A stretch of DNA of 34,494 nucleotides from Plantago elongata (GCA_036897095.1 JAYMSP010001231.1:1-34494); one strand, 5' to 3'. Shown: positions 10,372-21,400, numbered from the stretch's first letter. Notes: a model not told the origin generated them from the sequence alone. Program-made: numbers and translations.

Positions 10372-11396
10372 ATGGCTGCTATTTTGAGGCCACCACCAGG
10401 CAGACAAGAACCTAGTATTATCGTGCCTAATCATGCCAGAAATTTTGACATCAAAAGACACCTCATGAACATGATTCCAAAATTATATGGGGAAAAGAAT
10501 GAGGATGTCGTGGGATTCCTTCACGAGCTAGAACTATTCATTTGAAGTCTGACAAAGACCGAAGGAAAAAGTGACAATGACTTGAGGATGAAGGTATTCC
10601 CAATGAGCTTAAGTGATAAAGCCAGGACTTGGATGAATGGCTTGGACGAAGGAAGCCTCACCATCTGGGCACATATTTATGAGGACTTTATGCAAACGTA
10701 CTACCACAATCAAAGACATTGGTTATCAGACAATAAATCAGCTCCTTCACCCAAATGTATGCCGAATCCCTCTATGAAGCATGGGATCACTTCAAAGGAT
10801 TTTTGACTCAATGCCCCCACCACAGGTTCACTCTAGCTGATCTAAATCAATACTTCATTGAAGGACTCCATGAAAATCAGCAGACTCTCATTGAAGTATC
10901 ATGTGGGGGAGATATGATGGAGTTGACCGCGGAAGCCTTGAGAGATAAAATGCACAAAATAACCAGCACAGAAATCCAAGGAAAAATACCAAGGGACAAA
11001 GAGGTGAAGTGAATGCCACCTATCAGCAAGAACAAAATCCAAACTCCGACCTTGTATGCTTACCCGAGAAATTCAGCTACTCAAAGCACAAGCATTTAAT
11101 GGTAACCATGGTCTATCTACTGAGATATTTGGAGTGTGCAGAAATCCAAGACACGGAGCTAACATGTGTCGGTCTGAGCTACCACAAGAAATAAAGGGTC
11201 ACAAGGAGAGGAAGACCCTGAAGAGTTATTCTGGGTCCAACAAGGTCCAAATGGTAGACCAGGATATTGGATGAGAAGAAACAATAACTTCAATGGACAA
11301 AGAGGAAGATTTCAAGGACCTCCCAACTATCGTTTCAACCAATTTAATAGGCAAGGAGATCGCTCCCTCTTGAACTATTTCAATGACAACTGTTAA
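10372..11396 (+). pseudogene. Athila/Tat-type gag, decayed
   Basis: Gag forms the virus-like particle of the gypsy element whose 5' LTR lies just upstream. The frame opens MAAILRPPPGRQEP at 10372 and contains the plant gag domain: IPKLYGEKNEDVVGFLHELE, LRMKVFPMSLSDKARTWMNG, then in another frame ESLYEAWDHFKGFLTQCPHH and LNQYFIEGLHENQQTLIEVS. These match the family order (FHG..P..FLHEFE, L.LFPFSL.D.A..W, ESLYEAWERFK.LL..CPHHG, F..GL). A single decayed zinc knuckle (VCRNPRHGANMC, first Cys lost) follows near 11120-11170, then a Gly/Arg/Asn-rich tail. Defects: TGA at 10543-10545, a frameshift near 10715, a TAA near 10733, TGA at 11010-11012 and TAA at 11394-11396. Confidence 0.75.
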
Positions 11397-11468
11397 AACC
11401 CTACCCCAAAAGCCAATGATGCTATACCCTCTAGAGGGTCCGGTCTAGGAATTGACTTCCAAGGATTC

Positions 11469-11900
11469 ATGGAAGAGTCGGGAGCATTCATGCGAGGAAC
11501 TAATGCATACAGATTCTTTGCTGACTCAAGAATTGTGAAACTAGAGGAAGATAACAAAAAAATCCATGAGGTTCTGCAACAATTACTAGAGAAGAGCCAA
11601 ACCCATGAAAAGGGGAAATTCACAGGAGCTTCGGATAGAGCTATGGCTATTAAAGTGAAAATTGAAGCTCCGGTTGAAGTTACCATTACTAAAGAAGGGA
11701 CTCGTGTGGAAGTCTCTAGGTATATCTGCAATAGATTCAAGTGCAACTCAAATAAATCAACTGGAGTTGAGACTACCAAAGGGAACATTGAGATTCTTGA
11801 CAACTCCAATGAGAGTCTTGTCAAAGAAACCAATAAAACATTGGAAGACAATTATGTTAAAGATACCCAAGGAAAGCTCGACTCCTACTACTACTACTGA
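11469..11900 (+). pseudogene. Gag-protease linker of Athila/Tat element
   Basis: An open frame of 143 codons (MEESGAFMRGTNAYRFFADS at its start) lies between the gag zinc knuckle and the protease. It is rich in Glu, Lys and Ser and has a short predicted coiled coil (IVKLEEDNKKIHEVLQQLLE), consistent with the spacer that follows the zinc knuckle in this lineage. I assign no function of its own. It ends in a Tyr run coded by (TAC)n followed by TGA. The 152-codon frame on the opposite strand (11393-11851) is its antisense shadow. Confidence 0.5.
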
Positions 11901-12039
11901 TACAAGGACCAAAGCACATGAAGAGAGTGAAGTTGTACCTAATGTAGTCGATCTTTCTTAAGTGTGGGCATCAAAGATGATGGGACTAAAAGAAAAAGAA
12001 GTTGTAACATGGCACCTTCTGAGCAAACAAAGCTTTAGT

Positions 12040-12590
12040 GTCATAGCGGACTTGGACCATCCGAAGTAATTGCTACATTGGATACTGGAGCTACAATTTG
12101 TACCATGCCATACTCCTTCCTTAGAGGATGTAAATACACTAGACTTAAGAAGATGGATTCTCCACTTCAATTGGTAGATGGATCTGATAGTAGACCAGTT
12201 AGGATGGCAAGGAATGTTGAGGTACACATTGAGACAAATCAATCTTGGTGGACTTTGTCGTACTAAAGGACGTAAGAGAAGACCAAAAGTTAGGACCAGA
12301 CATTGTACTACTTGGATGGCCATTCTTTATTTCAACAAATATGGATATCAGCGTACATAGATGAATTGCCACTTATGAGATAGATGGAGAAGTGGAAGCA
12401 GTCAAAGCATTGGATTACATCCCCAAGAGATTTTTGGATAAGGAACATTCTACTTGGCGCCTGGGCCATCTCTGTTGTCCTTACAATAAATAATGAAGAG
12501 GATCAACAACACAAACATCCATCATCCGATCCAAGTAGAACAAAAAGTCAAGGTCAAGACTTTAAACAAGCACTACTCGGGATGTGTTGA
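12040..12590 (+). pseudogene. Retropepsin-like protease of Athila/Tat element, decayed
   Basis: The aspartic protease matures the gypsy polyprotein. The frame reads LGPSEVIATLDTGATICTMP with the active-site DTG at 12081-12089, then SPLQLVDGSDSRPVRMARNV. After a one-base shift it gives VDFVVLKDVREDQ and the second hallmark IVLLGWPFFIST, the counterpart of ILGRPF in related proteases. A TAG and a frameshift near 12265 and stops after 12355 disable it. Coding similarity fades by about 12590, where a LINE begins. Reverse transcriptase, RNase H and integrase of this element are absent, lost by truncation or by the LINE insertion. Confidence 0.7.
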
Positions 12591-12597
12591 AAAGTAA

Positions 12598-13682
12598 AAT
12601 TAATAACTTTCCTATGGTTTTTTGCAGGTGTGGCTGATGCTCAGGTAGATAGGGACATTTATGGTGTTCTGGTACCAAGTTCTCCTCTGGTAAGTTGGCA
12701 TAAACAGGTATGTTATGGTATTAATACTCCCACGATTTCCTTTTACCATTATTTTTTGGTTCTGCAGAGATTACCTACTCTTGATAGGCTTGTAAAGTTT
12801 GGATTGGCTGTGAATAATGTGTGTAGTCTGTGTCAGGGAAATTCTGAGAGTCATGATCACCTATTTTGCTCTTGTAAATTTGTGAATGGCATTTTTTTTA
12901 TTGTGTTTGAAGGCTATTAGGGTTAGGCAGAAATGTACTTCTATTGAGGCATGGATTATGGTCTTTGCTAATAGTGCTATGCAGGTTTTTTAATTTTTTA
13001 AATCAGAGCATATGTTTTGGGTGTATATATTCAATGTTGTCTGACAGGAAAGGAATAATGTTGTGTTCAACTCTCAGTATTTTCCAGATCTGAGAATGGT
13101 TTGTAAGAAGGTGGCTGAGGATTTGATTTTACAACTCCAGGTGTACTTTAAGTATAAACATAATAGGATGGTGAAAAAGATTATGAAAATTTACATAATA
13201 TATGATTGATTTGTCAGTTTTGTATATGTTTGGATTGGTTCTTTCATGGTACTGTGGAGTTTTTCCTGGTGCAGGTATTGGTGTTCCAACTGAGTTTTTG
13301 TTTTGAGACCTTGGAGTTTATGCTATGATTTGTTCCATTTTTGTTTGAAGCTTGGAGGTTTGGTTGGTGGCAGTCGAAGGTTGTGAAATTTGAAGCCTAG
13401 GAGTCTAGTGCACATGGAAGGCTAATGTTCCTGGGATGTCTGAGGCAGGTTGTGTGTCTTTAGAATCTTGATCACATTATTTTCCTGGAGTCATCTCACA
13501 ATTGTACGTAATTGGGGAGAACCATGTTGGGAATCATTTTGCTTTGTTTAGGTTCTAATTTTTGAACCTATAGGTGGATGTTGAGTTTTTCTGTTGATGT
13601 TCAGTATTTACTATTTGGTTATTCGCCTCTTAGTTCGTGTACTCCATTTGGACTTCAATATATTTTAACTTCTTGCAAAAAA
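12598..13682 (+). mobile_element. LINE (L1-type) 3' end, 5'-truncated
   Basis: The frame at 12630-12920 encodes the zinc-binding domain that follows the reverse transcriptase in plant LINEs: SFYHYFLVLQRLPTLDRLVK, then CSLCQGNSESHDHLFCSCKF, with the C-x2-C...H-x4-C pattern, matching the family order (..LWLA...RL.T.DRL...G......C.LC....E...HLFF.C). It is followed in broken frames by QERNNVVFNSQYF (13047-13085), the counterpart of the WRERN..F motif. The 3' untranslated region ends GACTTCAATATATTTTAAC with a short A tract at 13676-13682. The 5' end near 12598 is approximate. A different family from the LINE at 25104-27992, because no RNase H follows. Confidence 0.7.
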
Positions 13683-14054
13683 TAAGAATATTTTTTTAAA
13701 ATTATCATAGTTATTAAAAATATGCACAAAATCCTACGTAATTATTATAAAGACATTGCAATACCCCTTTTAAATAAATATTAAATATACATGATGAATC
13801 CATATTGTGTGCAGTTTGACTCGATAGCCCAAAATTTTAAAATTATGAAAATAAATTAAATTTAAACTATTAAATATATAAACAACAATCTTAGATAACA
13901 CTAATTAAATTGTCATTAAATATAAACAACATATACAAATTCACTATTAGTCATGTGAACGGAAAAAATTGAAGTCAAAAGATAATTTGGAGTAAGAAAA
14001 ACTTAAATAACACCCATTGCCCCACCTAACACGAGCACGCCAGAAGGAAAAAAA
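13683..14054. other. AT-rich intergenic DNA
   Basis: I see nothing except AT-rich sequence between the LINE tail and the minisatellite. Confidence 0.5.
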
Positions 14055-14335
14055 TCAAGGGGGTTCAGTGCATATGTTTTAATAACTCAAGGGAGTTGCG
14101 TTCACATTTTTCAATAACTCAGGGGGTCCCCGTGCACATTTTTCATAACTTAGGGACTAATTTATTAACTCATGGGGTTTTCGTGCAAAATTTTCATAAC
14201 TTAGGGACTAATTTATTAACTCATAGGGTTTCACGCACATTTTTGAATAGCTTAGTAGAGTTTGGTATTGATTCGTTAACTTAAGGGGGTTTAACGCATA
14301 TTAACAATAACTTAGGGGGTATTTTGCATTTAACC
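14055..14335 (+). repeat. Compound minisatellite (about 31-bp and 51-bp units)
   Basis: Units share the frame A(A)GGG...CACATTTTTC-ATAACT(C/T). Shorter ~32-bp units start near 14057, 14089 and 14121. Two well-conserved 51-bp units start at 14152 and 14203 (AGGGACTAATTTATTAACTC), and decayed units follow to 14335. The longer unit looks like the short unit plus an inserted segment ACTAATTTATTAACTCATGG. The 62-codon frame here (14096-14284) is an open stretch of the repeat, not a gene. Confidence 0.75.
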
Positions 14336-14348
14336 ACATTAAACTCAT

Positions 14349-14561
14349 TGTAACGACCCGACCACTAATGGACCGAGACCCGACCCATTGGCCGACAAGG
14401 TTACGCATGACTATCCCACCACTCGGTATGACATATTGTCCGCTTTGGACCAAGTCCATTTGGATTTTCCAAAAAAACCTCATACCATAAAAGAGTGGTG
14501 GTCTACATATATACCCTTCATCCCTTCCACTCACAAGCGATGTGGGATGTTGAGTATTACA
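14349..14561 (-). repeat. TRIM LTR 1
   Basis: 213 bp, TGTAACGACCCG to GAGTATTACA. Separated from LTR 2 by only ATT, so one internal domain was lost here or an extra LTR was added by recombination. Confidence 0.85.
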
Positions 14562-14564
14562 ATT

Positions 14565-14790
14565 TGTAATGGCCCGACCATTAATGAGCCGAGACTCGGC
14601 CCGTTGGGCCGGCAAGGTTACGAATTACTGTCCCACCACTCAGTATGATATTGTCCTCTTTGGACCGGAGCCCGCGCGAATTTATTTTTGGGTTTCTCCA
14701 AAAATCCTCATACCATAGGAGAGTGGTGGTCTACATATATTTCCCTTCATTCCTTCTACGCACAAGCAATGTGGGATATTGAATATTACA
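14565..14790 (-). repeat. TRIM LTR 2
   Basis: 226 bp, TGTAATGGCCCG to GAATATTACA. On its right lies the polypurine tract of the first internal domain (14791-14808 on +: ATCTACCCCCTTAAATTC), so on the minus strand this is the 3' LTR of that unit. Confidence 0.85.
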
Positions 14791-14949
14791 ATCTACCCCC
14801 TTAAATTCTCGACGTCCTTATCGAGCTTTCTTGGGGGTTGTCTCGGGACCAACCATCTATGCAAGATTCTATAGGTGGCGCCTACAGGCTCATACAGTGT
14901 AGTACTTTGCCCCGCATGGCACTTAGTTCCCACAATTTCAGATATTCCC

Positions 14950-14961
14950 GCTCTGATACTA
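14950..14961 (-). other. TRIM primer binding site 1 (tRNA-iMet type)
   Basis: The minus strand reads TAGTATCAGAGC, 11 of 12 bases of the initiator-Met primer binding site TGGTATCAGAGC, two bases inside LTR 3. Confidence 0.75.
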
Positions 14962-14963
14962 TT

Positions 14964-15166
14964 TGTAGCGACCCGGTCCGTTGAACCGGCAAGGTTACGC
15001 ATGATTGTCTCACCACTAGGTAAGATATTGTCCGCTTTGGACCGGAGCCCGCACGGATTTATTTTTTGGTTTCTCCAAAAGACCTCATACCATAAGAGAG
15101 TGGTGGTCTACATATATACCTTTCATCCCTTCCACTCACTAGTGATGTAGGATGTTGGGTATTACA
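14964..15166 (-). repeat. TRIM LTR 3 (shared)
   Basis: 203 bp, TGTAGCGACCCGG to GGGTATTACA. It is flanked on the left by a primer binding site and on the right by a polypurine tract, so it serves both neighbouring internal domains. This is typical of an array made by LTR recombination. Confidence 0.85.
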
Positions 15167-15345
15167 ATCTCCCCCCTTAAATTCTCGACGTCCTTGTCGA
15201 GCTTTCTTGGGGTTTTTTCGAGACCAACCATCTGTGCAAGATTTTAGAGGTGGTCCATACGACCCCAAGAGGTGGCTCCTATTGTCCATATAGTGTAGCA
15301 CTTTGCCCCACATGGCACTTAGTTCCCACAATTCCGGATAGTCCC

Positions 15346-15357
15346 GCTATGATACCA
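15346..15357 (-). other. TRIM primer binding site 2 (tRNA-iMet type)
   Basis: The minus strand reads TGGTATCATAGC, 11 of 12 bases of the initiator-Met site, two bases from LTR 4. Confidence 0.75.
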
Positions 15358-15359
15358 TT

Positions 15360-15576
15360 TGTAATGACCTCGACCACTAATGGGCTGAGACCCCACCCGT
15401 TGGGCCAGCAAGGTTATGCATGACTATCCCACCACTTGGTATGATATTGTCCGTTTTTACCGGAGCCCGCACGATTTGGGTTTCCCAAAAGGCCTCATAC
15501 CATAGGAGATTGGTGGTCTACATATATATTCTTCATCCCTTCTACTCACAAGCGATATCATATGTTGGGTATTACA
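15360..15576 (-). repeat. TRIM LTR 4
   Basis: 217 bp, TGTAATGACC to GGGTATTACA, followed directly by the target duplication CTCAT. On the minus strand it is the 5' LTR of the array. Confidence 0.85.
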
Positions 15577-15581
15577 CTCAT

Positions 15582-16020
15582 ACTCAAGAGCTACACAAGT
15601 CTTTGTGGTCATATAACCCACTAGATCCAACATGGTGAAATGAATGATCATATTTTGTGAAGGTTTCACAATTAATCATGATGTATCAATAAATATTTAG
15701 TGATGTAACCACCAACGTTTTGACCCTTTATATTTGAAATTCAAAACCACACTAATGAATTTCCTAACAATTCCATCACAATCTTTTTTTTTTTTTAATT
15801 AAAGTTCATTTTAAAACATTCCAACTGGCGACAATGTTATTGGTCTACTATAAAAATCTCATGCTTTGTAATTCCAATTTTTTTAATATAAATAGATAAT
15901 TTTATCATTAATTACCAACAACAACAATCTATACCAAAAATCATTTATATGGTAATTACCATATGAAACTTTTGTTTCCCAGTCCCAAAGAAAAGATAAT
16001 GTTTTACAAAAACTTTTAAT
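15582..16020. other. AT-rich intergenic DNA
   Basis: No gene is seen. There is a T-run of about 14 at 15785-15798. Confidence 0.5.
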
Positions 16021-16030
16021 CCAATGTTCC

Positions 16031-16259
16031 GAAGAAAAAATTCGAAAAAGGTCCCCTAAGTTATGACATTTTCGAAAATGATATCCTATTATGTTACCGT
16101 CCGATAAGTACCTTAAGTTGACATGTTGTCCAATTTGAGTACCTTATTCTCAAATTGACACACGTTAATTACGAACTTAAGGTACCAAAATCGGATGGTA
16201 ACAACATAAGATATCTTTTTGAAAATTTTACAACTTGAAATACCTTTTTCGGGGTTTTC
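16031..16259. mobile_element. Mutator-like foldback MITE (229 bp)
   Basis: The two halves are inverted copies of each other for about 75-80 bases per arm (left arm CGAAAAAGGTCCCCTAAGTT, right arm reverse complement CGAAAAAGGTATTTCAAGTT; both reach GTTACC(G/A)TCCGAT). CCAATGTTCC stands directly on both sides, at 16021-16030 and 16260-16269, giving a perfect 10-bp (at least 9-bp) target duplication, the length typical of Mutator-like elements. No protein is encoded. Confidence 0.85.
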
Positions 16260-16518
16260 CCAATGTTCCAAATCAAACTAAAACCAATGTAACAAATACC
16301 ATCAAGATTGTAATCCAATAATATAAGTGTGTCAATTTGAGAATTACCAACACCATCTCCAACAATTCAATAACTGACCATGTCAAAAAATGATGTATTC
16401 TTCAATTGGTGTTATAAAGACGAGGAAGACCATGGAGGAAGATTTGTTGTTGGAAATCAAATGCTTACAAATTCTTTCTCTCTTTTTCTTCCTACAGACG
16501 AAACTCATAAAATTAATA

Positions 16519-16775
16519 CTCTCTCTGTTTCAATTTGAATGTCATGTAGAGTCGGACAAAGGTTTTAATGCAACCAATTAACTAATGTGGGTATATTGAG
16601 AGTGAAGTGGTAAATATAAAGGTTATGGTCTGGGCACATGTTTTAATGCAATCAATTGACCCTCTTTAGATTATAATATTGAGTTGTGGGGTAAATGACC
16701 AAATATGAAAATAGAATAATGAATTTGGGACAGCTCAACACGGAATATGGGACATTCAAACTGGGACGGAGGGAG
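16519..16775. mobile_element. Stowaway-like MITE (Tc1/mariner)
   Basis: The 3' end GGGACGGAGGGAG followed by TA is the reverse complement of the CTCCCTCCGTCCC Stowaway terminus. The 5' end, after TA, is the decayed partner CTCTCTCTGTTTCAATTTGA. Both sides carry the TA target dinucleotide (16517-16518 and 16776-16777) and the 257-bp size fits. It lies about 1.3 kb upstream of the methyltransferase start. The frame at 16390-16581 spans its edge and is not a gene. Confidence 0.85.
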
Positions 16776-17968
16776 TAGATATATATCCAATATCAAAATG
16801 AGTATAAACTCAAATCCAAAACGATAATAGGATACATTCACCTGATAAAAGGAAATTGAAGACAATATAAAGAAACAAATTAAAATGTATAGAGAGAAAG
16901 GTATTTGAAACATTATTTAACCAAATAGGAAACTGAGACATGTGTTTATACTACAGTGCTTGAGGTATCGTTAAACACTTATTTTCTAGAATACAACGGT
17001 TAAATCTTAACAACCAGCTTCACTAGCTAGTTGTTCCTGAAAACCTAATTAAATTGGAGTTTGGATTATATGATATGGGAAAGAAGAAGAAAAGGCCACG
17101 AAGCGAGAAGGGAAAATAGTGGATTTTCTTCACTCTTTTCCAAGATAGAGTTCCCTTTTATTGTTGAGGATTGAGAATGTAACCAAATTCTACATTATAC
17201 TAATTTATTACAAAATATTCTTTATAAAATAATTTATAACTTATGTAAGGAATGTCAAATTTATTACTTGTAATTTACATGAGTTATAAATTTTATTTTG
17301 AAGCTAAAACTTTTCGAAGGTTGAAGAAATTGATCCAACAAGACCTTAGCTCCCAAGGGTTGATACATTTGAAATTCTTTTAGTTTTACATTCGTGTCAG
17401 ATGGTCGCGCACACTCCACCCGCACACAAGTCTAATAGTTTTGTACAAATCTAGCGATGATCTTCACTCAACCTAGCTACACAATTTAAACATCAAATAT
17501 GAACTAGTAGAGTATTAGCTATAAACTTTCTTCCAAGCAATATAGTATGAAACCATTACACCTTTTAACTTTTAAGCACTTATTCCTCAATAATTCAAAG
17601 TTCATTCTGTGGAAACAATATATCGATTCAAAATTTTTATAAAGTAGTTTTCGAATATATATTTTATTTTTGTAATTAAAAATTAATTAAGAAATGATCT
17701 TCATATAAAATATATATGTCAAGAGTCAAGACATTATTTAGTTTTATAATTCTTCGAGAAACTTTCTTAAGAGTGAGGAAAGTCCTGAAAAATCTATCTA
17801 CAAAAACTTCGTTGCACAATTAATAACAACAATTTACAAATACATACAAATTAATAATTTATATTCAATATTGCACAATTAATATACAAAATACAGGAAT
17901 CTCATGGCTCTTCATTATTTCCAGCCTACATTTATTGTTGGGAGAGTACTTGGGGATCTCATGAGCAT
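16776..17968 (+). other. Upstream region of the methyltransferase gene
   Basis: About 1.2 kb of AT-rich DNA without open frames of note, containing the promoter of the downstream gene. Apart from the TATA box I do not recognise cis-elements strong enough to list. Confidence 0.5.
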
Positions 17969-17975
17969 TATATAA
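17969..17975 (+). promoter_or_regulatory. TATA box of the methyltransferase gene
   Basis: TATATAA in the context GCATTATATAAGGGG lies 62 bases upstream of the first ATG. Transcription would start near 18000-18008, giving a 5' leader of about 30-40 bases, rich in A and C as usual in plants. Confidence 0.65.
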
Positions 17976-18036
17976 GGGGGGGTAGCTGGTTTTCATAAAC
18001 GATAGCAAAGAAAATCAAATAGTCCATTAATCAATT

Positions 18037-18485
18037 ATGAACAATCAACATAAATTCAAACAAATGGGTTCCACAAGTTTGAGTTCCCAAGGGAGTTTCC
18101 CCAATGTAGAATCCCAGGAAGAATGTTTCCAATACGCAATGGAAATTTCAGCCGGTGCAGTTGCACCACTAGTACTGAAATCAGCTATCGAGCTTGGTCT
18201 TCTCGAACTGATTAAAGAAGCTGGCCATGCTTCGGCTTCAGAGCTAGCTGCGAAACTTCCTACAACCAATCCCGATGCAGCTGCCATGGTCGATAGAATC
18301 CTCCGCCTCCTCTGCACATACTCCATTCTCAACTGCAACATCGAAAACCTACCCGATGAAGGTGGCATTCAACGCCGGTACTTTTTGACTCCTGTGTGCA
18401 AGTATCTGACCAGGAATCAAGATGGAGTTTCTTTCGTTGCTCCATTATTACTCGTCCAAAACGACATGCTCGTTATGGAATCTTG
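18037..18485 (+). CDS. O-methyltransferase exon 1
   Basis: Codes residues 1-149 and two bases of Trp150. The splice donor is TCTTG|GTAAGT; ending here makes TG+G = Trp with the first base of exon 2 (phase 2 intron). It encodes the N-terminal dimerisation domain. The junction inside MESW-YHLKDA is the conserved first intron site of COMT genes. Confidence 0.93.
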
Positions 18486-21400
18486 GTAAGTACTATAATA
18501 CTATTCTCTTCCCTTTCGATTAAAGGTTTCCACGTTAATTACGAACTTAAATGTAAAATATTTAACAAATATTTAAAGAAATTACTTTAGAAACTAAATT
18601 TATTGTAACTGAACATTTTACAATTTTATTTTATTCATTATTCATACTTAAACTTTGAATTTTCCTAAACATCATTTATGATTGAAAAATATATCTCTTA
18701 TTTTATATACTATCATTTCAAATTTATACAATATATGTTCTATTTTATCTATTATTTATCATACTTTATTAACTCTATTTTTATTTTATTTCTTCTTCAT
18801 CGTACTTTATTTACTATATTAATTTTCTACTTTATCATAATTTCTAAACTGTAGGTGTTAGGAAGTTCTCTTATATTTTGCACCACTACCATATTGGCTG
18901 ATCCTTGTTAAGTTCTTATGCTTCCCTCGAATCTGGTTTTGAGTGGCCTCGTCTCTTTAATTCAACTATTGATCAGTTTATGTCCTAAAGTGATTCTCCG
19001 AGTTTCTTTTAACCAAATATGTGACAGGTAATATAATGGACCAGTAGGCATGCCATTTTTAATTTTTATGTTAATATTTCTGCATTTTTTTAAGTAGATC
19101 ATGTACAATTTTTAGTTACTGCATGTGATACATGACAGTGGACTATTACTTTGTAGTTTAAACAATAGGAAACTGTTGCTTCCAGTCAGTAAAAGTCATG
19201 TGAAAAAGAATAGGGTGAGTTTACAAATTACAGTTTCATTTGATGAAAAACGACCTTAAAGATGCTTTTTTTTTTTTTTCATTTTGGGTATATCATGCTT
19301 CCATTTGATTTTCAGCAATTATAGTAACCTGTTTCCTTGTAGTTTGTTCATTGTTTTGGTTATACTACCTTTACATTTGATTTTCATGTCATGGATGTAA
19401 TCTGTGTCCTTGTAATTGAATTTTAATGGATGAATGCAGTGGAATATACTTTCCTCTAAAAAAGGAAAAAAGTCTTGGTTGCATGTAAGCAAGTTATAGA
19501 AGCAAAAGAATAAAGTTTTAGAACAGTTGGGTTTCTAAAACCTGCACATTGTAGAAATAGATGGAGTTGAGTTCAGTATTGTAAGTGCTGCATGGACTAA
19601 ATATATTTTTAGAAAGTCATTTCATTTTCCTACTATTTAAAGATTCAATTTAAGGTATTTACGACGTTGTTGCTTATGTTGTTTTTTTAGTTTGTGTAAG
19701 GTACTTCAATGGTCATAATTAGTTCTAAACTTTATTTACAAACTTATACCTGCATTTGATCAAAATTGACCACTAGCATGTCAGATTTTCAATTTTTAGC
19801 TAGTTTCTCTGCATTTTATCGACAAAAACGTTTCTTCACAAATGTAACTTATTATCTTTGCTTGAACTAGGTACTTATATGTCTCCAAGTAGTTCTAAGC
19901 TTCATTTACAAACTTTTACTTGTGATGATCAAGATTACAATCTTTTACTAAAAATGCTCAAACCATTTGCAAACATAAATCAGAATGAACTTTAACACAA
20001 AATCTTATTTCACTCAACCATAGGAAGACCTCATTTCATATACCGTTATGAAGATATACAAGTTGTTTACTAGGAATTTTGTACTTTATAATTTACATAT
20101 GGTTCGAAGAATTTATGCGAGTTTTACTAAAAATGCTCAACCATTGGATGATACAGTCAGACTGAACTTGGACACAAAATCTAATTTCACTCAACCATAG
20201 ACTTAACTCGTTTTCTATACCTTTACGAAGGTATGCGAGTCTAGTTTACTAGACATTTTGTATATTAGAATTTGCATATTTGTTGAAAAATCTACGCGAA
20301 TTTTACTGAAACTGTTCAACCATATTCAGATACGACCACCATACATATATCTTATCCTCAAATGTTTACTATATATACAATATATGTTTTCTAAAATACA
20401 TGTGCTAAATATAAAAATATATATTCTTCAAAATTGTATTGTCTTATAGCACTCAATGTAGAAATTGTAAAATTTCCCAAAAATTGTTTTTATCCTTTTT
20501 ATGTTATATTTGAAATAATGTAATTTTGAATGAAAATTTAGAGATTCTATTTTTCAGTTTAATACAATATAACTGGAAAGGGATGGGTGATAGTTGGAAT
20601 CGTAGGGTCTACAAAACTATATTAACAACCACAAACAATTTGAGACTTCCTCATCTTTCCGCACTAGAGTATGAGCTCCATAAATTTTGGTGGGCCATAT
20701 CCAATATAGAAAAGCCGAGGTTTTATTGTTCTTTATGAAGATTAAATAGGCAATGTCAAATATAGGTTAACATGAAGTTTACCATTCCTACAAAGAATGC
20801 TCATAAACTAAATCGTTACTCTGAAGTACTAAGATCACCTTCAATAGTAACGTGCGACGACGCGCGTCGTCGTGTATTTTTATTATAGTGATGACGCATC
20901 GTCGTCATGTCGTCATCATGTTATGAATTTTTTTTATTTTTTATTTTTTTTATATTTTTATTTACATTTTAATCATACTATATGAGTGTTTAGATGTTAA
21001 AATGAAAAATTGTATTTTTTAAGTCACTTTATAATTTATTAAGGTTTAAAATTTAATTTTTTTTATGTTTCTTAAAATATATTTAACATATTATAATAGT
21101 GTTTAGAAGTCGAAATTAATAAAATTGTATTAATAGAGATCGTTATATAATTTTAAGTTTAATTAAGAGAGAAAATGAGTTCGAGATGGAATGATCCAAA
21201 AATAGTATAGAGTGGTCTCTATTTGTAGAATTCGTAGAGATGAACCCGTTAATTATTTATATTTATTTTTTACATTTTTATTTTTCGAATTATTCGCGTT
21301 TAAAATTAGACAAACATAAAAAATTAAAAAAATTAAAACAAAAGGGGGACGCGTGGTATCACCAGATTCGTTGCTGCCAAGCACGCCGACACATCGTGGC

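Larger units (their letters stand above)
14349..15576 (-). mobile_element. TRIM retroelement array: four LTRs, two internal segments
   Basis: Four related ~200-225-bp repeats, each starting TGTA(A/G)(C/T)G and ending TATTACA, occur in the order LTR, ATT, LTR, internal (173 bp), LTR, internal (193 bp), LTR. Each internal segment has a polypurine tract at its left end (minus strand GAATTTAAGGGGGGAGAT) and a Met-tRNA primer binding site at its right end (minus strand TGGTATCATAGC), so the elements are oriented on the minus strand. There is no coding capacity and the size fits a terminal-repeat retrotransposon in miniature. CTCAT at 14344-14348 and again at 15577-15581 forms a single 5-bp target duplication around the whole array. 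All small reading frames between 14301 and 15669 arise from these repeats. Confidence 0.85.

Noticed and set aside
11393..11851. 152-codon minus-strand frame
   Set aside because: Antisense of the gag-protease linker of the gypsy element.
14301..15669. Several 70-100-codon frames
   Set aside because: All fall in TRIM LTRs and recur with each LTR copy.
18045..18368. 107-codon minus-strand frame over exon 1
   Set aside because: Shadow of the methyltransferase exon, whose + strand reading matches the family throughout.
18890..19480. A second, unannotated exon or gene inside intron 1
   Set aside because: No frame of useful length, and the known exons already join in frame at conserved positions.
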